This document shows positions 19,683 through 32,757 of a stretch of 64,000 nucleotides of DNA, piece by piece. The stretch lies in contig NZ_CP108088.1 of NCBI RefSeq assembly GCF_036192275.1, forward strand, positions 7,379,501 to 7,443,500, given 5' to 3'. Each line of letters opens with the position of its first letter. Position 1 is the stretch's first letter. The translations under genes were made by a program, and so were the position numbers. The notes below the pieces were generated by a model. It did not search any database and was not told the DNA's origin. It saw only the letters and a program-made list of their open reading frames with translations. The stretch is from Streptomyces sp. NBC_00250 (GTDB taxonomy: Bacteria; Actinomycetota; Actinomycetes; Streptomycetales; Streptomycetaceae).

Positions 19683-20120
19683 GTGGCCGCTCGGAGCAAG
19701 GCCCGCAAGCGCGCCTTCCAGATCCTCTTCGAGGCGGACCAGCGCGGTGCCTCCGTCCAGGAGGTTCTCGCGGACCAGGTCCGGCACGCGCGGTCCGACG
19801 ACCGCCAGCCGCCGGTGAACGACTTCACCATGCAGCTGGTCGAGGGGTACGCGGGCCACGTGGCGCGGATCGACGAGCTCATCGCGACCTACGCGGTGGA
19901 CTGGGACCTCGACCGGATGCCCGTCGCCGACCGGAACATCGTGCGCCTCGGCGCGTACGAGCTGATCTGGGAGGACGGCACGCCGGACGCGGTCGCGATC
20001 GACGAGGCGGTCCAGCTCGCCAAGGAGTTCTCCACGGACGAGTCCCCGACCTTCGTCAACGGTCTGCTGGCGCGCTTCAAGGACTTGAAGCCGCGTCTGC
20101 GCCGGGACACGGACGCCTGA
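19683..20120 (+). CDS. nusB: transcription antitermination factor NusB
   Basis: 145 residues. NusB binds boxA RNA with S10 (NusE) in rRNA antitermination. Typical segments are KARKRAFQILFEADQRG at the start, IVRLGAYELIWE in the middle and INEAVQLAKEF-like DEAVQLAKEFSTDESPTFVNG near the end. The GTG start at 19683 is three bases after efp, so efp-nusB are co-transcribed. A strong hairpin follows. Confidence 0.96.
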   Translation: MAARSKARKRAFQILFEADQRGASVQEVLADQVRHARSDDRQPPVNDFTMQLVEGYAGHVARIDELIATYAVDWDLDRMPVADRNIVRLGAYELIWEDGTPDAVAIDEAVQLAKEFSTDESPTFVNGLLARFKDLKPRLRRDTDA

Positions 20121-20142
20121 GTCCCAGAACGTCACCGGCAGT

Positions 20143-20180
20143 CGAAGGGGCCCGCAGCACACGTGCTGCGGGCCCCTTCG
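20143..20180 (+). terminator. terminator of the efp-nusB transcript
   Basis: Perfect 18-bp arms (20143-20160 and 20163-20180). It is 22 bases after the nusB stop and lies in the convergent gap with bldD. Confidence 0.8.
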
Positions 20181-20243
20181 GCGTATCTCCGGCTCATCGT
20201 TCGCTACGGCGAAACGCACCGGGGTGCGCGAGGGTGAAAAAAG

Positions 20244-20285
20244 CGCCGGGCCCGTGGACGTCGGATGACGTCCACGGGCCCGGCG
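20244..20285 (-). terminator. intrinsic terminator of bldD
   Basis: Perfect 19-bp arms (20244-20262, 20267-20285, loop GGAT). Read on the reverse strand, the hairpin is followed by a T-run (the A-run 20237-20242 on the forward strand), making this the most classical Rho-independent terminator in the window. Confidence 0.85.
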
Positions 20286-20315
20286 GTACGTTTCTGCTGG
20301 GTCCCCGGAAGGGGG

Positions 20316-20816
20316 TCAGTTCTCCTCGTGGGCGACCGCGCGGCGCGCGTCCGCGTCGAGGACGCCCCAGCTGATCAGCTGCTCGGTGAGGACCGAGGGG
20401 GACTGGTCGTAGATGACGGCGAGGGTGCGCAGGTCGTCCTGACGGATCGACAGCACCTTGCCGTTGTAGTCGCCGCGCTGCGACTGGATCGTCGCGGCGT
20501 AGCGCTGGAGGGGGCCCGCCTTCTCCTGGGGGACGTGCGCCAGGCGCTCCAGGTCCAGGACGAGCTTCGGCGGCGGCTCGGCGGCCCCGCCCGGAGTGGT
20601 GCCCGGCAGGAGCTCCTGCACCGGCACCCCGTAGAAGTCGGCCAGCTCGGCAAGACGCTGCACGGTCACCGCGCGGTCCCCGCGCTCGTACGAACCGACC
20701 ACCACGGCCTTCCAGCGGCCCTGGGACTTCTCCTCCACCCCGTGGAGCGAGAGACCCTGCTGGGTGCGGATGGCACGGAGTTTGGCCCCGAGCTGCTTTG
20801 CGTATTCGCTGGACAT
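20316..20816 (-). CDS. bldD: developmental master repressor BldD
   Basis: 166 residues. BldD holds Streptomyces in vegetative growth by repressing sporulation genes when bound to tetrameric cyclic di-GMP. The N-terminal XRE-type helix-turn-helix spans about 10-70 (LRAIRTQQGLSLHGVEEKS, then VVVGSYERGDRAVTVQRL). The C-terminal domain has the ligand signature RGD (114-116), eight residues, RQDD (125-128), exactly as known for BldD. Two sequences matching the BldD operator lie 47-76 bases upstream, consistent with its known autoregulation. It is the convergent neighbour of efp-nusB and divergent from the pyr operon. Confidence 0.97.
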   Translation of the reverse strand: MSSEYAKQLGAKLRAIRTQQGLSLHGVEEKSQGRWKAVVVGSYERGDRAVTVQRLAELADFYGVPVQELLPGTTPGGAAEPPPKLVLDLERLAHVPQEKAGPLQRYAATIQSQRGDYNGKVLSIRQDDLRTLAVIYDQSPSVLTEQLISWGVLDADARRAVAHEEN

Positions 20817-20862
20817 AACGCTCCCGGACGCTGTGACGACATGCGGCTGCGCCGCGCGGCTG

Positions 20863-20892
20863 GTAACTCACTGTGAGGTTACGCAGCGTTAC
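20863..20892 (-). promoter_or_regulatory. two abutting BldD operator boxes upstream of bldD
   Basis: The BldD box consensus nTnACnCWGnGTnAn is matched perfectly at 20878-20892 (GTTACGCAGCGTTAC). It is matched with one mismatch at 20863-20877 (GTAACTCACTGTGAG). The two 15-bp sites abut with no gap and lie in the bldD promoter region, which fits dimeric BldD repressing its own gene. The pyrR start is about 170 bases away on the other side. Confidence 0.8.
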
Positions 20893-21023
20893 TCTTTCCC
20901 GTCAAGCCGAATGGTCCGTACCGCCCCCTCCCGGGGGACGGCGCCCGGAGTGGCGGCAGGGGTGCGAGGGAGGCTTCCGTCCGCCCCTGGTATCGTTGAC
21001 GTCGCAAATCCGACGTCCTTTAA

Positions 21024-21629
<606 letters not shown>

Positions 21630-21714
21630 CCGGACCGGCTTCCCCCGCGGGGCCGGGGCACCCCCCTGCGCCCCCGCATGCCCTCACACCTCCCCACCAC
21701 GGAGAGACTCACCG

Positions 21715-22695
21715 ATGATGCGTCACCTCATCTCGGCCGCCGACCTCACCCGCGACGACGCCGTCCTGATCCTCGACACCGCCGAGGAGATGGCCCGGGT
21801 GGCCGACCGGCCCATCCGCAAGCTGCCGACCCTGCGCGGCCGGACCATCTGCAACCTGTTCTTCGAGGACTCCACCCGGACCCGGATCTCCTTCGAGGCC
21901 GCCGAGAAGCGCCTCTCCGCCGACGTGATCAACTTCGCGGCCAAGGGCTCCAGCGTCTCCAAGGGCGAGTCCCTCAAGGACACCGCGCAGACCCTGGAGG
22001 CCATGGGCGTCGACGCGGTCGTCATCCGCCACGGCGCCTCCGGGGCCCCGTTCCGCCTCGCCACCTCCGGTTGGATCGACGCCCCCGTCATCAACGCCGG
22101 CGACGGCACCCACCAGCACCCCACCCAGGCCCTCCTGGACGCCTTCACCATGCGCCGCCGCCTGGTCGGCCGGGACGCCGGGCTCGGCCGCGACCTCGAA
22201 GGCAAGCGGATCACGCTCGTCGGCGACGTCCTGCACAGCCGGGTCGCCCGCTCCAACGTCGACCTGCTGCACACCCTCGGCGCCGAGGTCACCCTGGTGG
22301 CCCCGCCGACCCTGGTCCCCGTCGGCGTCGAGACCTGGCCCTGCGAGATCTCGTACGACCTCGACCGCGTGCTGCCGAAGTCCGACGCGGTCATGATGCT
22401 GCGTGTGCAGCGCGAGCGGATGAACGCCGCCTTCTTCCCCACCGAGCGCGAGTACTCGCGCCGGTACGGGCTCGACGGCGAGCGGATGGCCAAGATGCCC
22501 GAGCACGCCATCGTCATGCACCCCGGCCCCATGGTCCGCGGCATGGAGATCACCGCCGAGGTCGCCGACTCCGACCGCTGCACGGTCGTCGAGCAGGTCG
22601 CCAACGGCGTCTCCGTCCGGATGGCGGTCCTCTATCTGCTTCTGGGCGGCAACGACTCCGCCGTCACCCACACCCGCACCGAGGAGAACAAGTAA
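21715..22695 (+). CDS. pyrB: aspartate carbamoyltransferase catalytic subunit
   Basis: 326 residues. It condenses carbamoyl phosphate with aspartate. The carbamoyl-phosphate loop [13 protein letters not shown], the neighbouring-subunit loop [11 protein letters not shown] and [14 protein letters not shown] are intact, as is HPGPMVRG near the C-terminus. No regulatory pyrI gene is present, as expected for the class whose activity depends on PyrC or none. The start is the first of two adjacent ATGs (21715 or 21718) after GGAGAG. pyrC begins two bases after the stop. Confidence 0.97.
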   Translation: MMRHLISAADLTRDDAVLILDTAEEMARVADRPIRKLPTLRGRTICNLFFEDSTRTRISFEAAEKRLSADVINFAAKGSSVSKGESLKDTAQTLEAMGVDAVVIRHGASGAPFRLATSGWIDAPVINAGDGTHQHPTQALLDAFTMRRRLVGRDAGLGRDLEGKRITLVGDVLHSRVARSNVDLLHTLGAEVTLVAPPTLVPVGVETWPCEISYDLDRVLPKSDAVMMLRVQRERMNAAFFPTEREYSRRYGLDGERMAKMPEHAIVMHPGPMVRGMEITAEVADSDRCTVVEQVANGVSVRMAVLYLLLGGNDSAVTHTRTEENK

Positions 22696-22697
22696 CC

Positions 22698-23984
22698 ATG
22701 AGCAAGATCCTTATCCGCGGTGCGCAGGTGCTGGGCGGCGAGGTCCAGGACGTCCTCATCGACGGCGAGACCATCGTCGAGGTCGGTGTCGGTCTGTCCG
22801 CCGAGGGCGCCACCGTGATCGAGGCCGACGGCCAGATCCTGCTGCCCGGCCTCGTCGACCTCCACACCCACCTGCGCGAGCCCGGCCGCGAGGACTCCGA
22901 GACCGTCCTCACCGGCACCCGCGCCGCCGCCTCGGGCGGCTTCACGGCCGTCTTCGCCATGGCCAACACCCACCCGGTCGCCGACACCGCCGGCGTCGTC
23001 GAGCAGGTCTACCGGCTCGGCAAGGAATCCGGCTACTGCGACGTGCAGCCCATCGGCGCCGTCACCGTCGGCCTGGAGGGCAGGAAGCTCGCCGAGCTGG
23101 GCGCCATGCACGACTCCGCCGCCGGCGTCACCGTCTTCTCCGACGACGGCAAGTGCGTCGACGACGCCGTGATCATGCGCCGCGCCCTGGAGTACGTGAA
23201 GGCCTTCGACGGCGTCGTCGCCCAGCACGCCCAGGAGCCCCGCCTCACCGAGGGCGCCCAGATGAACGAGGGCATCGTCTCGGCCGAGCTCGGGCTCGGC
23301 GGCTGGCCGGCCGTCGCCGAGGAGTCGATCATCGCCCGCGACGTCCTCCTCGCCGAGCACGTCGGCTCCCGCGTCCACATCTGCCACCTCTCCACCGCCG
23401 GCTCCGTCGAGATCGTCCGCTGGGCCAAGTCCCGCGGCATCGACGTCACCGCCGAGGTCACCCCGCACCACCTCCTCCTCACCGACGAGATGGTCCGGAG
23501 CTACAACCCGGTCTACAAGGTCAACCCGCCGCTGCGCACCGAGAAGGACGTCCTCGCGCTCCGCGAGGCCCTGGCCGACGGCACGATCGACATCGTCGCC
23601 ACCGACCACGCCCCTCACCCGCACGAGGACAAGGACTGCGAGTGGGCCGCGGCCGCCATGGGCATGGTCGGCCTGGAGACCGCGCTCTCCGTCGTCCAGC
23701 AGACGATGGTCGAGACGGGCCTCCTCGACTGGGCCGGCGTCGCCGACCGGATGTCCTTCGCGCCCGCCCGCATCGGACGGGCCAAGGGCCACGGACGCCC
23801 CGTCTCGGCTGGTGAGCCCGCGAACCTGACGCTGGTCGATCCGGCTTACCGTGGTGTCGTGGACCCCGCGGACTTCGCCTCCCGCAGCCGAAACACCCCC
23901 TACGAGGGCCGTGAGCTGCCGGGACGCGTCACCCACACCTTCCTGCGGGGCCGGGCAACGGTCGTGGACGGGAAGCTGGCGTGA
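22698..23984 (+). CDS. pyrC: dihydroorotase (class I)
   Basis: 428 residues. It cyclises carbamoyl aspartate to dihydroorotate. The metal motif [11 protein letters not shown], the histidines in HICHLSTAG and EVTPHHLLL, and the catalytic aspartate in ATDHAPH are present, as in class I amidohydrolase-type dihydroorotases. Some class I enzymes assemble with the PyrB-type transferase encoded next to them, which fits the pyrB-pyrC order. The stop overlaps the next GTG by four bases. Confidence 0.97.
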   Translation: MSKILIRGAQVLGGEVQDVLIDGETIVEVGVGLSAEGATVIEADGQILLPGLVDLHTHLREPGREDSETVLTGTRAAASGGFTAVFAMANTHPVADTAGVVEQVYRLGKESGYCDVQPIGAVTVGLEGRKLAELGAMHDSAAGVTVFSDDGKCVDDAVIMRRALEYVKAFDGVVAQHAQEPRLTEGAQMNEGIVSAELGLGGWPAVAEESIIARDVLLAEHVGSRVHICHLSTAGSVEIVRWAKSRGIDVTAEVTPHHLLLTDEMVRSYNPVYKVNPPLRTEKDVLALREALADGTIDIVATDHAPHPHEDKDCEWAAAAMGMVGLETALSVVQQTMVETGLLDWAGVADRMSFAPARIGRAKGHGRPVSAGEPANLTLVDPAYRGVVDPADFASRSRNTPYEGRELPGRVTHTFLRGRATVVDGKLA

Positions 23985-24553
23985 CACCACTCATCGCAAT
24001 CGCCGCAGAGGCTGCCGATCAGAAGTCGGCGGAGGTGACCGAATGGGCCGGACGGCTCGGCTGGGTCGCCGGACTGCTGCTCTTCGTCGCCTTCGTGTAC
24101 TGGCTGATGCGCCAGGGCTGGAAGTGGCGCGGCAGCCTCCAGTCGGACCTCCCCGAGCTCCCCACCGCGCCCGAGGCGGCCGGTCCGGCGAGACTGACTC
24201 TCAGCGGGCGCTACCACGGGTCCACGACCGCCGGGCAGTGGCTCGACCGGATCGTCGCCCACGGGCTCGGCACCCGCAGCCGCGTCGAGCTCACGCTCAC
24301 CGACGCCGGGATGGCCGTCGTACGCCCCGGGGCGAACGACTTCTTCGTCCCTGCCGAGGCCCTGCGCGAGGCACGCCTCGACAAGGGCATCGCCGGCAAG
24401 GTCCTCGCCGAGGGCGGCCTGCTGGTCGTCACCTGGGCGCACGGCGACAAGCTGCTCGACTCCGGTTTCCGGTCCGACCGGGCGGCCGAGCACACCGCCT
24501 GGGTCGAGACCATCAACTCCATGATCAACACGACGGAAGGCATCGCACGATGA
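23981..24553 (+). CDS. membrane protein with PH-like domain, inserted in the pyr operon
   Basis: 190 residues. A short periplasmic N-terminus leads into one transmembrane helix ([18 protein letters not shown], about 27-44). A beta-rich cytoplasmic domain of about 130 residues follows and resembles the bacterial PH-like (PH_10/PH-YqeB-type) domains. Four-base overlaps at both ends, with pyrC and carA, show it is translated as part of the pyrimidine operon. An equivalent gene lies between pyrC and carA in mycobacteria. No enzymatic motif is visible; a membrane-localising or regulatory role in pyrimidine or carbamoyl phosphate synthesis is only inference. Confidence 0.75.
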   Translation: MTPLIAIAAEAADQKSAEVTEWAGRLGWVAGLLLFVAFVYWLMRQGWKWRGSLQSDLPELPTAPEAAGPARLTLSGRYHGSTTAGQWLDRIVAHGLGTRSRVELTLTDAGMAVVRPGANDFFVPAEALREARLDKGIAGKVLAEGGLLVVTWAHGDKLLDSGFRSDRAAEHTAWVETINSMINTTEGIAR

Positions 24554-25690
24554 CGACCTCCACCCGGGGAACCAGCAAGGTTCCCGCCGTACTCGTCCTG
24601 GAGGACGGCCGCATCTTCCGCGGTCGCGCCTACGGGGCCGTGGGGGAGACCTTCGGCGAGGCCGTGTTCTCCACCGGCATGACCGGCTACCAGGAGACCC
24701 TCACCGACCCGTCGTACCACCGCCAGGTCGTCGTCATGACCGCCCCGCACGTCGGCAACACCGGCGTCAACGACGAGGACCCCGAGTCCTCGAAGATCTG
24801 GGTCTCCGGCTACGTCGTCCGCGACCCCGCCCGCGTCTCCTCCAACTGGCGCGCCCAGCGCTCGCTGGACGAGGAGCTGGAGCGCCAGGGCGTCGTCGGC
24901 ATCTCCGGCATCGACACCCGCGCCCTCACCCGCCACCTGCGCGAGCGCGGCGCCATGCGCGTCGGCATCTTCTCCGGCGACGCCTGGACGGGCATCCGCG
25001 ACGAGGCCCTGCTCGACAAGGTCAAGGCGCAGCCCCAGATGAAGGGCGCGAACCTCTCCGCCGAGGTGGCCACCAAGGAGACGTACGTCGTCCCCGCGAT
25101 CGGCACCAAGAAGTTCACCGTCGCCGCCGTCGACCTCGGCATCAAGGGCATGACCCCGCACCGGATGGCCGAGCGCGGCATCGAGGTCCACGTGCTCCCC
25201 GCCACCGCCACCGCCGAGGACATCTACGCGGTGAACCCGGACGGCGTCTTCTTCTCCAACGGCCCCGGCGACCCGGCCACGGCCGACGGTCCCGTCTCCG
25301 TGATGCAGGCCGTCCTGGAGCGCAGGACCCCGCTCTTCGGCATCTGCTTCGGCAACCAGATCCTCGGCCGCGCGCTCGGCTTCGGCACCTACAAGCTGAA
25401 GTACGGCCACCGGGGCATCAACCAGCCGGTCCAGGACCGCACCACCGGCAAGGTCGAGGTCACCGCGCACAACCACGGCTTCGCCGTCGACGCGCCCCTC
25501 GACAAGGTCTCCGACACGCCCTACGGGCGCGCCGAGGTCTCCCACGTCTGTCTGAACGACCAGGTCGTCGAAGGCCTCCAGCTGCTCGACCAGCCGGCCT
25601 TCTCCGTCCAGTACCACCCCGAGGCGGCCGCGGGCCCGCACGACGCCGCGTACCTCTTCGACCGCTTCGTATCCCTCATGGAGGCCGAGC

Positions 25691-25698
<8 letters not shown>
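24550..25698 (+). CDS. carA: carbamoyl phosphate synthase small (glutamine amidotransferase) subunit
   Basis: 382 residues. It hydrolyses glutamine and channels ammonia to CarB for arginine and UMP synthesis. The N-terminal CPSase domain ([20 protein letters not shown]) is followed by a class I amidotransferase domain with catalytic cysteine in [13 protein letters not shown] and the His-Glu pair in [11 protein letters not shown]. The FGN at the elbow differs slightly from the usual LGHQ but is common in actinobacteria. Its ATG overlaps the preceding stop, and its stop overlaps the carB start by eight bases. Confidence 0.97.
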
Positions 25699-28999
<3,301 letters not shown>

Positions 29000-29012
29000 C
29001 AGCCCGTACGAG

Positions 29013-29048
29013 GAGGGGGACACCGGCAGGACCTGCGGTGTCCCCCTC
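29013..29048 (+). terminator. hairpin between carB and pyrD
   Basis: GAGGGGGACACC (29013-29024) pairs perfectly with GGTGTCCCCCTC (29037-29048), and the loop itself can pair (GCAGG/CCTGC). It is the only long hairpin inside the pyr operon, 14 bases after carB. It may partially terminate or mark a processing site, because pyrD-pyrF follow with no visible promoter. Confidence 0.5.
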
Positions 29049-29074
29049 GTCATGAGCAGACCTGGACTCCCCGC

Positions 29075-30180
<1,106 letters not shown>

Positions 30181-30184
<4 letters not shown>

Positions 30185-31017
30185 CTCTCTCCTTCGGTAC
30201 CCGGCTGCGCTCCGCCATGGACGAGCGGGGCCCGCTCTGCGTCGGCATCGACCCGCACGCCGCCCTGCTCGACTCCTGGGGCCTGACCGACGACATCGCC
30301 GGTCTGGAGCGGTTCACCTTCACCGTCGTCGAGGCGCTCGCGGACACCGTGGCCGTCTTCAAGCCCCAGTCCGCCTTCTTCGAGCGCTTCGGCTCGCGCG
30401 GCATCGCCGTCCTGGAGCGCGCCGTCGCCGATCTGCGCGCGGCGGGCGGCCTGGTCGTGATGGACGCCAAGCGCGGCGACATCGGCTCGACCATGGCCGC
30501 GTACGCCGAGACCTACCTGCGCAAGGACTCCCCGCTCTTCTCCGACGCGCTCACGGTCTCCCCGTACCTCGGCTACGGCTCCCTGAAGCCGGCCGTCGAC
30601 CTGGCACGCGAATCCGGCGCCGGTCTCTTCGTGCTGGCCCTCACCTCCAACCCGGAGGGCGCCGAGGTCCAGCGGGCCGTCCGTGAGGACGGCCGCACCA
30701 TCGGCGCGACCATGCTGGCCCACCTCGCCGCGGAGAACGCGGGGGAGACCCCGATGGGCTCCTTCGGCGCGGTCGTCGGTGCCACCCTCGGCGACCTTTC
30801 CTCGTTCGACCTGGACATCAACGGTCCCCTCCTCGCCCCCGGCATCGGCGCCCAGGGAGCCACCCCGGCCGACCTCCCGGCCGTCTTCGGCGCCGCGGTC
30901 GGCAACGTCGTCCCGAACGTCAGCCGCGGGGTCCTGCGGAACGGCCCGGACGCGGCCGCCCTGCGGGACTCGGCTCACCGGTACGCGGACGAGATCCGCG
31001 CGGCCGTCGGCGGGTAA
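30181..31017 (+). CDS. pyrF: orotidine 5'-phosphate decarboxylase
   Basis: 278 residues. It is the longer actinobacterial/type 2 OMP decarboxylase, which makes UMP. The catalytic charged network is in VVMDAKRGDIGSTM (Lys and two Asp), with CVGIDPHAALL at the N-terminus and LLAPGIGAQGA as the phosphate loop. It closes the pyr operon; a hairpin about 70 bases downstream is the probable terminator. Confidence 0.97.
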
Positions 31018-31085
31018 GGGGCGCCACGGAGCTCCACGGTCTCTCCGCAGGTCGGAGCGGATCGACCCCGGATTCCGAGCTGTTT

Positions 31086-31118
31086 CGGCCCGGTGGGACG
31101 ACTCGTCCCGCCGGGCCG
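31086..31118 (+). terminator. terminator of the pyr operon
   Basis: Long inverted repeat CGGCCCGGTGGGACGA (31086-31101) against TCGTCCCGCCGGGCCG (31103-31118), with one G-T pair and a very small loop. The region 31018-31358 contains no gene. Besides this hairpin it holds the inverted repeats and promoter described for mihF. Confidence 0.65.
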
Positions 31119-31144
31119 TCTCACTCCTTGACGAAAACTTGGCT

Positions 31145-31204
31145 CAAAACCGGGTCGTTTTGCCGGAAAAGTCCCGGTCGGTCGATGCTGACCAGGACTT
31201 TTCC
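31145..31204 (+). promoter_or_regulatory. two AT-rich inverted repeats upstream of the mihF promoter
   Basis: CAAAAC (31145-31150) pairs with GTTTTG (31157-31162), and GGAAAAGTCC (31165-31174) with GGACTTTTCC (31195-31204, 20-base spacer). Both are perfect and stand out as the most AT-rich patch of the area. The second ends 10 bases before the -35 hexamer of the mihF promoter, a typical operator position. The binding factor is unknown. Confidence 0.5.
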
Positions 31205-31214
31205 GCTGTTCTCG

Positions 31215-31243
31215 CTGACTGGAGCGGCCTCGGCCGCTAGTCT
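31215..31243 (+). promoter_or_regulatory. sigma-HrdB-like promoter for mihF
   Basis: CTGACT (31215-31220) and TAGTCT (31238-31243) are separated by exactly 17 bases, a good match to vegetative Streptomyces promoters. Transcription would start near 31250, about 110 bases before the mihF start. Confidence 0.6.
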
Positions 31244-31358
31244 CCGGGGCAGAGCAGGCGTTCAACGACCACTCCGTTGAGCGTTGCTCCACTGGTGTGG
31301 GGCGCAGGGTTCCTCACCGGTCCGTATCCGACAGATCGACATCCGAGGTGACGTAGGC

Positions 31359-31682
31359 GTGGCTCTTCCGCCCCTTACCCCTGAACAGCGCGCAGCCGCG
31401 CTCGAAAAGGCCGCCGCGGCTCGCCGGGAGCGGGCCGAGGTCAAGAATCGACTCAAGCACTCCGGCGCATCCCTCCACGAGGTCATCAAGACCGGCCAGG
31501 AGAACGACGTCATCGGCAAGATGAAGGTCTCCGCGCTGCTCGAGTCCCTCCCCGGCGTGGGCAAGGTCCGCGCCAAGCAGATCATGGAGCGCCTCGGCAT
31601 CTCCGAGAGCCGCCGGGTTCGCGGTCTCGGTTCCAACCAGATCGCCTCCCTGGAGCGCGAGTTCGGCAGCACCGGCGCCTGA
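31359..31682 (+). CDS. mihF: Streptomyces integration host factor sIHF (mihF)
   Basis: 107 residues, exactly the size of S. coelicolor sIHF, a nucleoid-associated protein that binds DNA non-specifically, affects supercoiling and is needed for normal sporulation and antibiotic production. A long basic N-terminal helix ([19 protein letters not shown]) precedes a helix-two-turns-helix domain ([20 protein letters not shown]). The GTG at 31359 begins [10 protein letters not shown], the conserved N-terminus, after CCGAGGTGACGTAGGC; the open frame extends upstream to 31284, but that part lacks conservation. Confidence 0.95.
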   Translation: MALPPLTPEQRAAALEKAAAARRERAEVKNRLKHSGASLHEVIKTGQENDVIGKMKVSALLESLPGVGKVRAKQIMERLGISESRRVRGLGSNQIASLEREFGSTGA

Positions 31683-31707
31683 TCCGGCGACCGGTCCGGC
31701 TTCGGAT

Positions 31708-31725
31708 CCGGGACTCGCGTCCCGG
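31708..31725 (+). terminator. short hairpin between mihF and gmk
   Basis: CCGGGAC (31708-31714) and GTCCCGG (31719-31725) with loop TCGC. A stable tetraloop stem, it may terminate mihF before gmk; gmk could start from an AT-richer stretch at 31737-31750. Confidence 0.45.
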
Positions 31726-31755
31726 GCACACCGTCAAAGCTGGAATAATCGCTGC

Positions 31756-32328
31756 ATGGCAGCAGAGGTACGTCCGCGGCTGACCGTGCTCTCCGGCCCC
31801 TCAGGGGTCGGCAAGAGCACGGTCGTCGCTCATATGCGCAAGGTCCACCCCGAGGTCTGGCTCTCGGTGTCGGCGACGACACGGAAGCCCCGCCCCGGCG
31901 AGAAGCACGGCGTCCACTACTTCTTCGTGACGGACGACGAGTTCGACAAGCTGATCGCCAACGGTGAGCTCCTCGAATGGGCCGAGTTCGCGGGCAACCG
32001 TTACGGCACCCCGCGCCGCGCGGTCCTCGACCGCCTCGACGCGGGAGAGCCCGTACTCCTGGAGATCGACCTCCAGGGCGCCCGTCAGGTGAAGGACTCG
32101 ATGTCCGAGTCCCAGCTGGTCTTCCTGGCTCCGCCGAGCTGGGAGGAGCTGGTCCGCCGGCTCACCGGCCGCGGCACCGAGTCGCCCGAGGTCATCGAGC
32201 GCCGTCTCGCCGCCGCGAAGATCGAACTGGCCGCCGAGTCGGAGTTCGACACCACCCTCGTCAACACCTCCGTCGAGGACGTGGCACGCGAGCTGCTAAC
32301 GTTGATGCTGTTGACTTCTGGGGAATGA
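31756..32328 (+). CDS. gmk: guanylate kinase
   Basis: 190 residues. It phosphorylates GMP to GDP. The P-loop [13 protein letters not shown] is near residue 11, the GMP-binding [20 protein letters not shown] follows, and the lid/adenine region [11 protein letters not shown] is present. The position between mihF and rpoZ is the standard actinobacterial order; in several bacteria gmk and rpoZ are linked through ppGpp physiology. Confidence 0.97.
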   Translation: MAAEVRPRLTVLSGPSGVGKSTVVAHMRKVHPEVWLSVSATTRKPRPGEKHGVHYFFVTDDEFDKLIANGELLEWAEFAGNRYGTPRRAVLDRLDAGEPVLLEIDLQGARQVKDSMSESQLVFLAPPSWEELVRRLTGRGTESPEVIERRLAAAKIELAAESEFDTTLVNTSVEDVARELLTLMLLTSGE

Positions 32329-32391
32329 TCCACTGATCCCCGGACACCCAACGGCTGTCTGATCTTTTTTCCATTCTTCGGAAGGTAGAGC

Positions 32392-32664
32392 GTGTCCTCT
32401 TCCATCACTGCGCCCGAGGGCATCATCAACCCGCCGATCGACGAGCTGCTCGAGGCCACGGACTCGAAGTACAGCCTCGTGATCTACGCGGCCAAGCGCG
32501 CGCGTCAGATCAACGCGTACTACTCCCAGCTCGGCGAGGGCCTGCTGGAGTACGTGGGTCCGCTGGTCGACACCCACGTCCACGAGAAGCCGCTCTCGAT
32601 CGCCCTGCGCGAGATCAACGCGGGTCTGCTGACGTCCGAGGCCATCGAGGGCCCGGCTACGTAA
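32392..32664 (+). CDS. rpoZ: RNA polymerase omega subunit
   Basis: 90 residues. Omega helps beta-prime fold and assemble. The segment [18 protein letters not shown] is the conserved beta-prime-binding helix of omega, and [16 protein letters not shown] is the actinobacterial C-terminus. The GTG start at 32392 follows CGGAAGGTAGAGC. It lies 63 bases after gmk and is followed by a strong hairpin. Confidence 0.96.
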   Translation: MSSSITAPEGIINPPIDELLEATDSKYSLVIYAAKRARQINAYYSQLGEGLLEYVGPLVDTHVHEKPLSIALREINAGLLTSEAIEGPAT

Positions 32665-32680
32665 GCACGTAACGTTCGTC

Positions 32681-32717
32681 ACCACAGGCCCGGCGGAACA
32701 TCCGCCGGGCCTGTGGT
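32681..32717 (+). terminator. terminator after rpoZ
   Basis: Perfect 17-bp arms (32681-32697, 32701-32717) around a three-base loop, 17 bases after the rpoZ stop. Confidence 0.8.
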
Positions 32718-32757
32718 GTCTCATGGAGTCGTACGCATCCGAGTGCGGGGAGCAGCA

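Noticed and set aside
31284..31358. mihF starting at 31284 with 25 additional residues
   Set aside because: The conserved sIHF sequence and the known 107-residue length begin at the GTG 31359, which has a ribosome-binding site.
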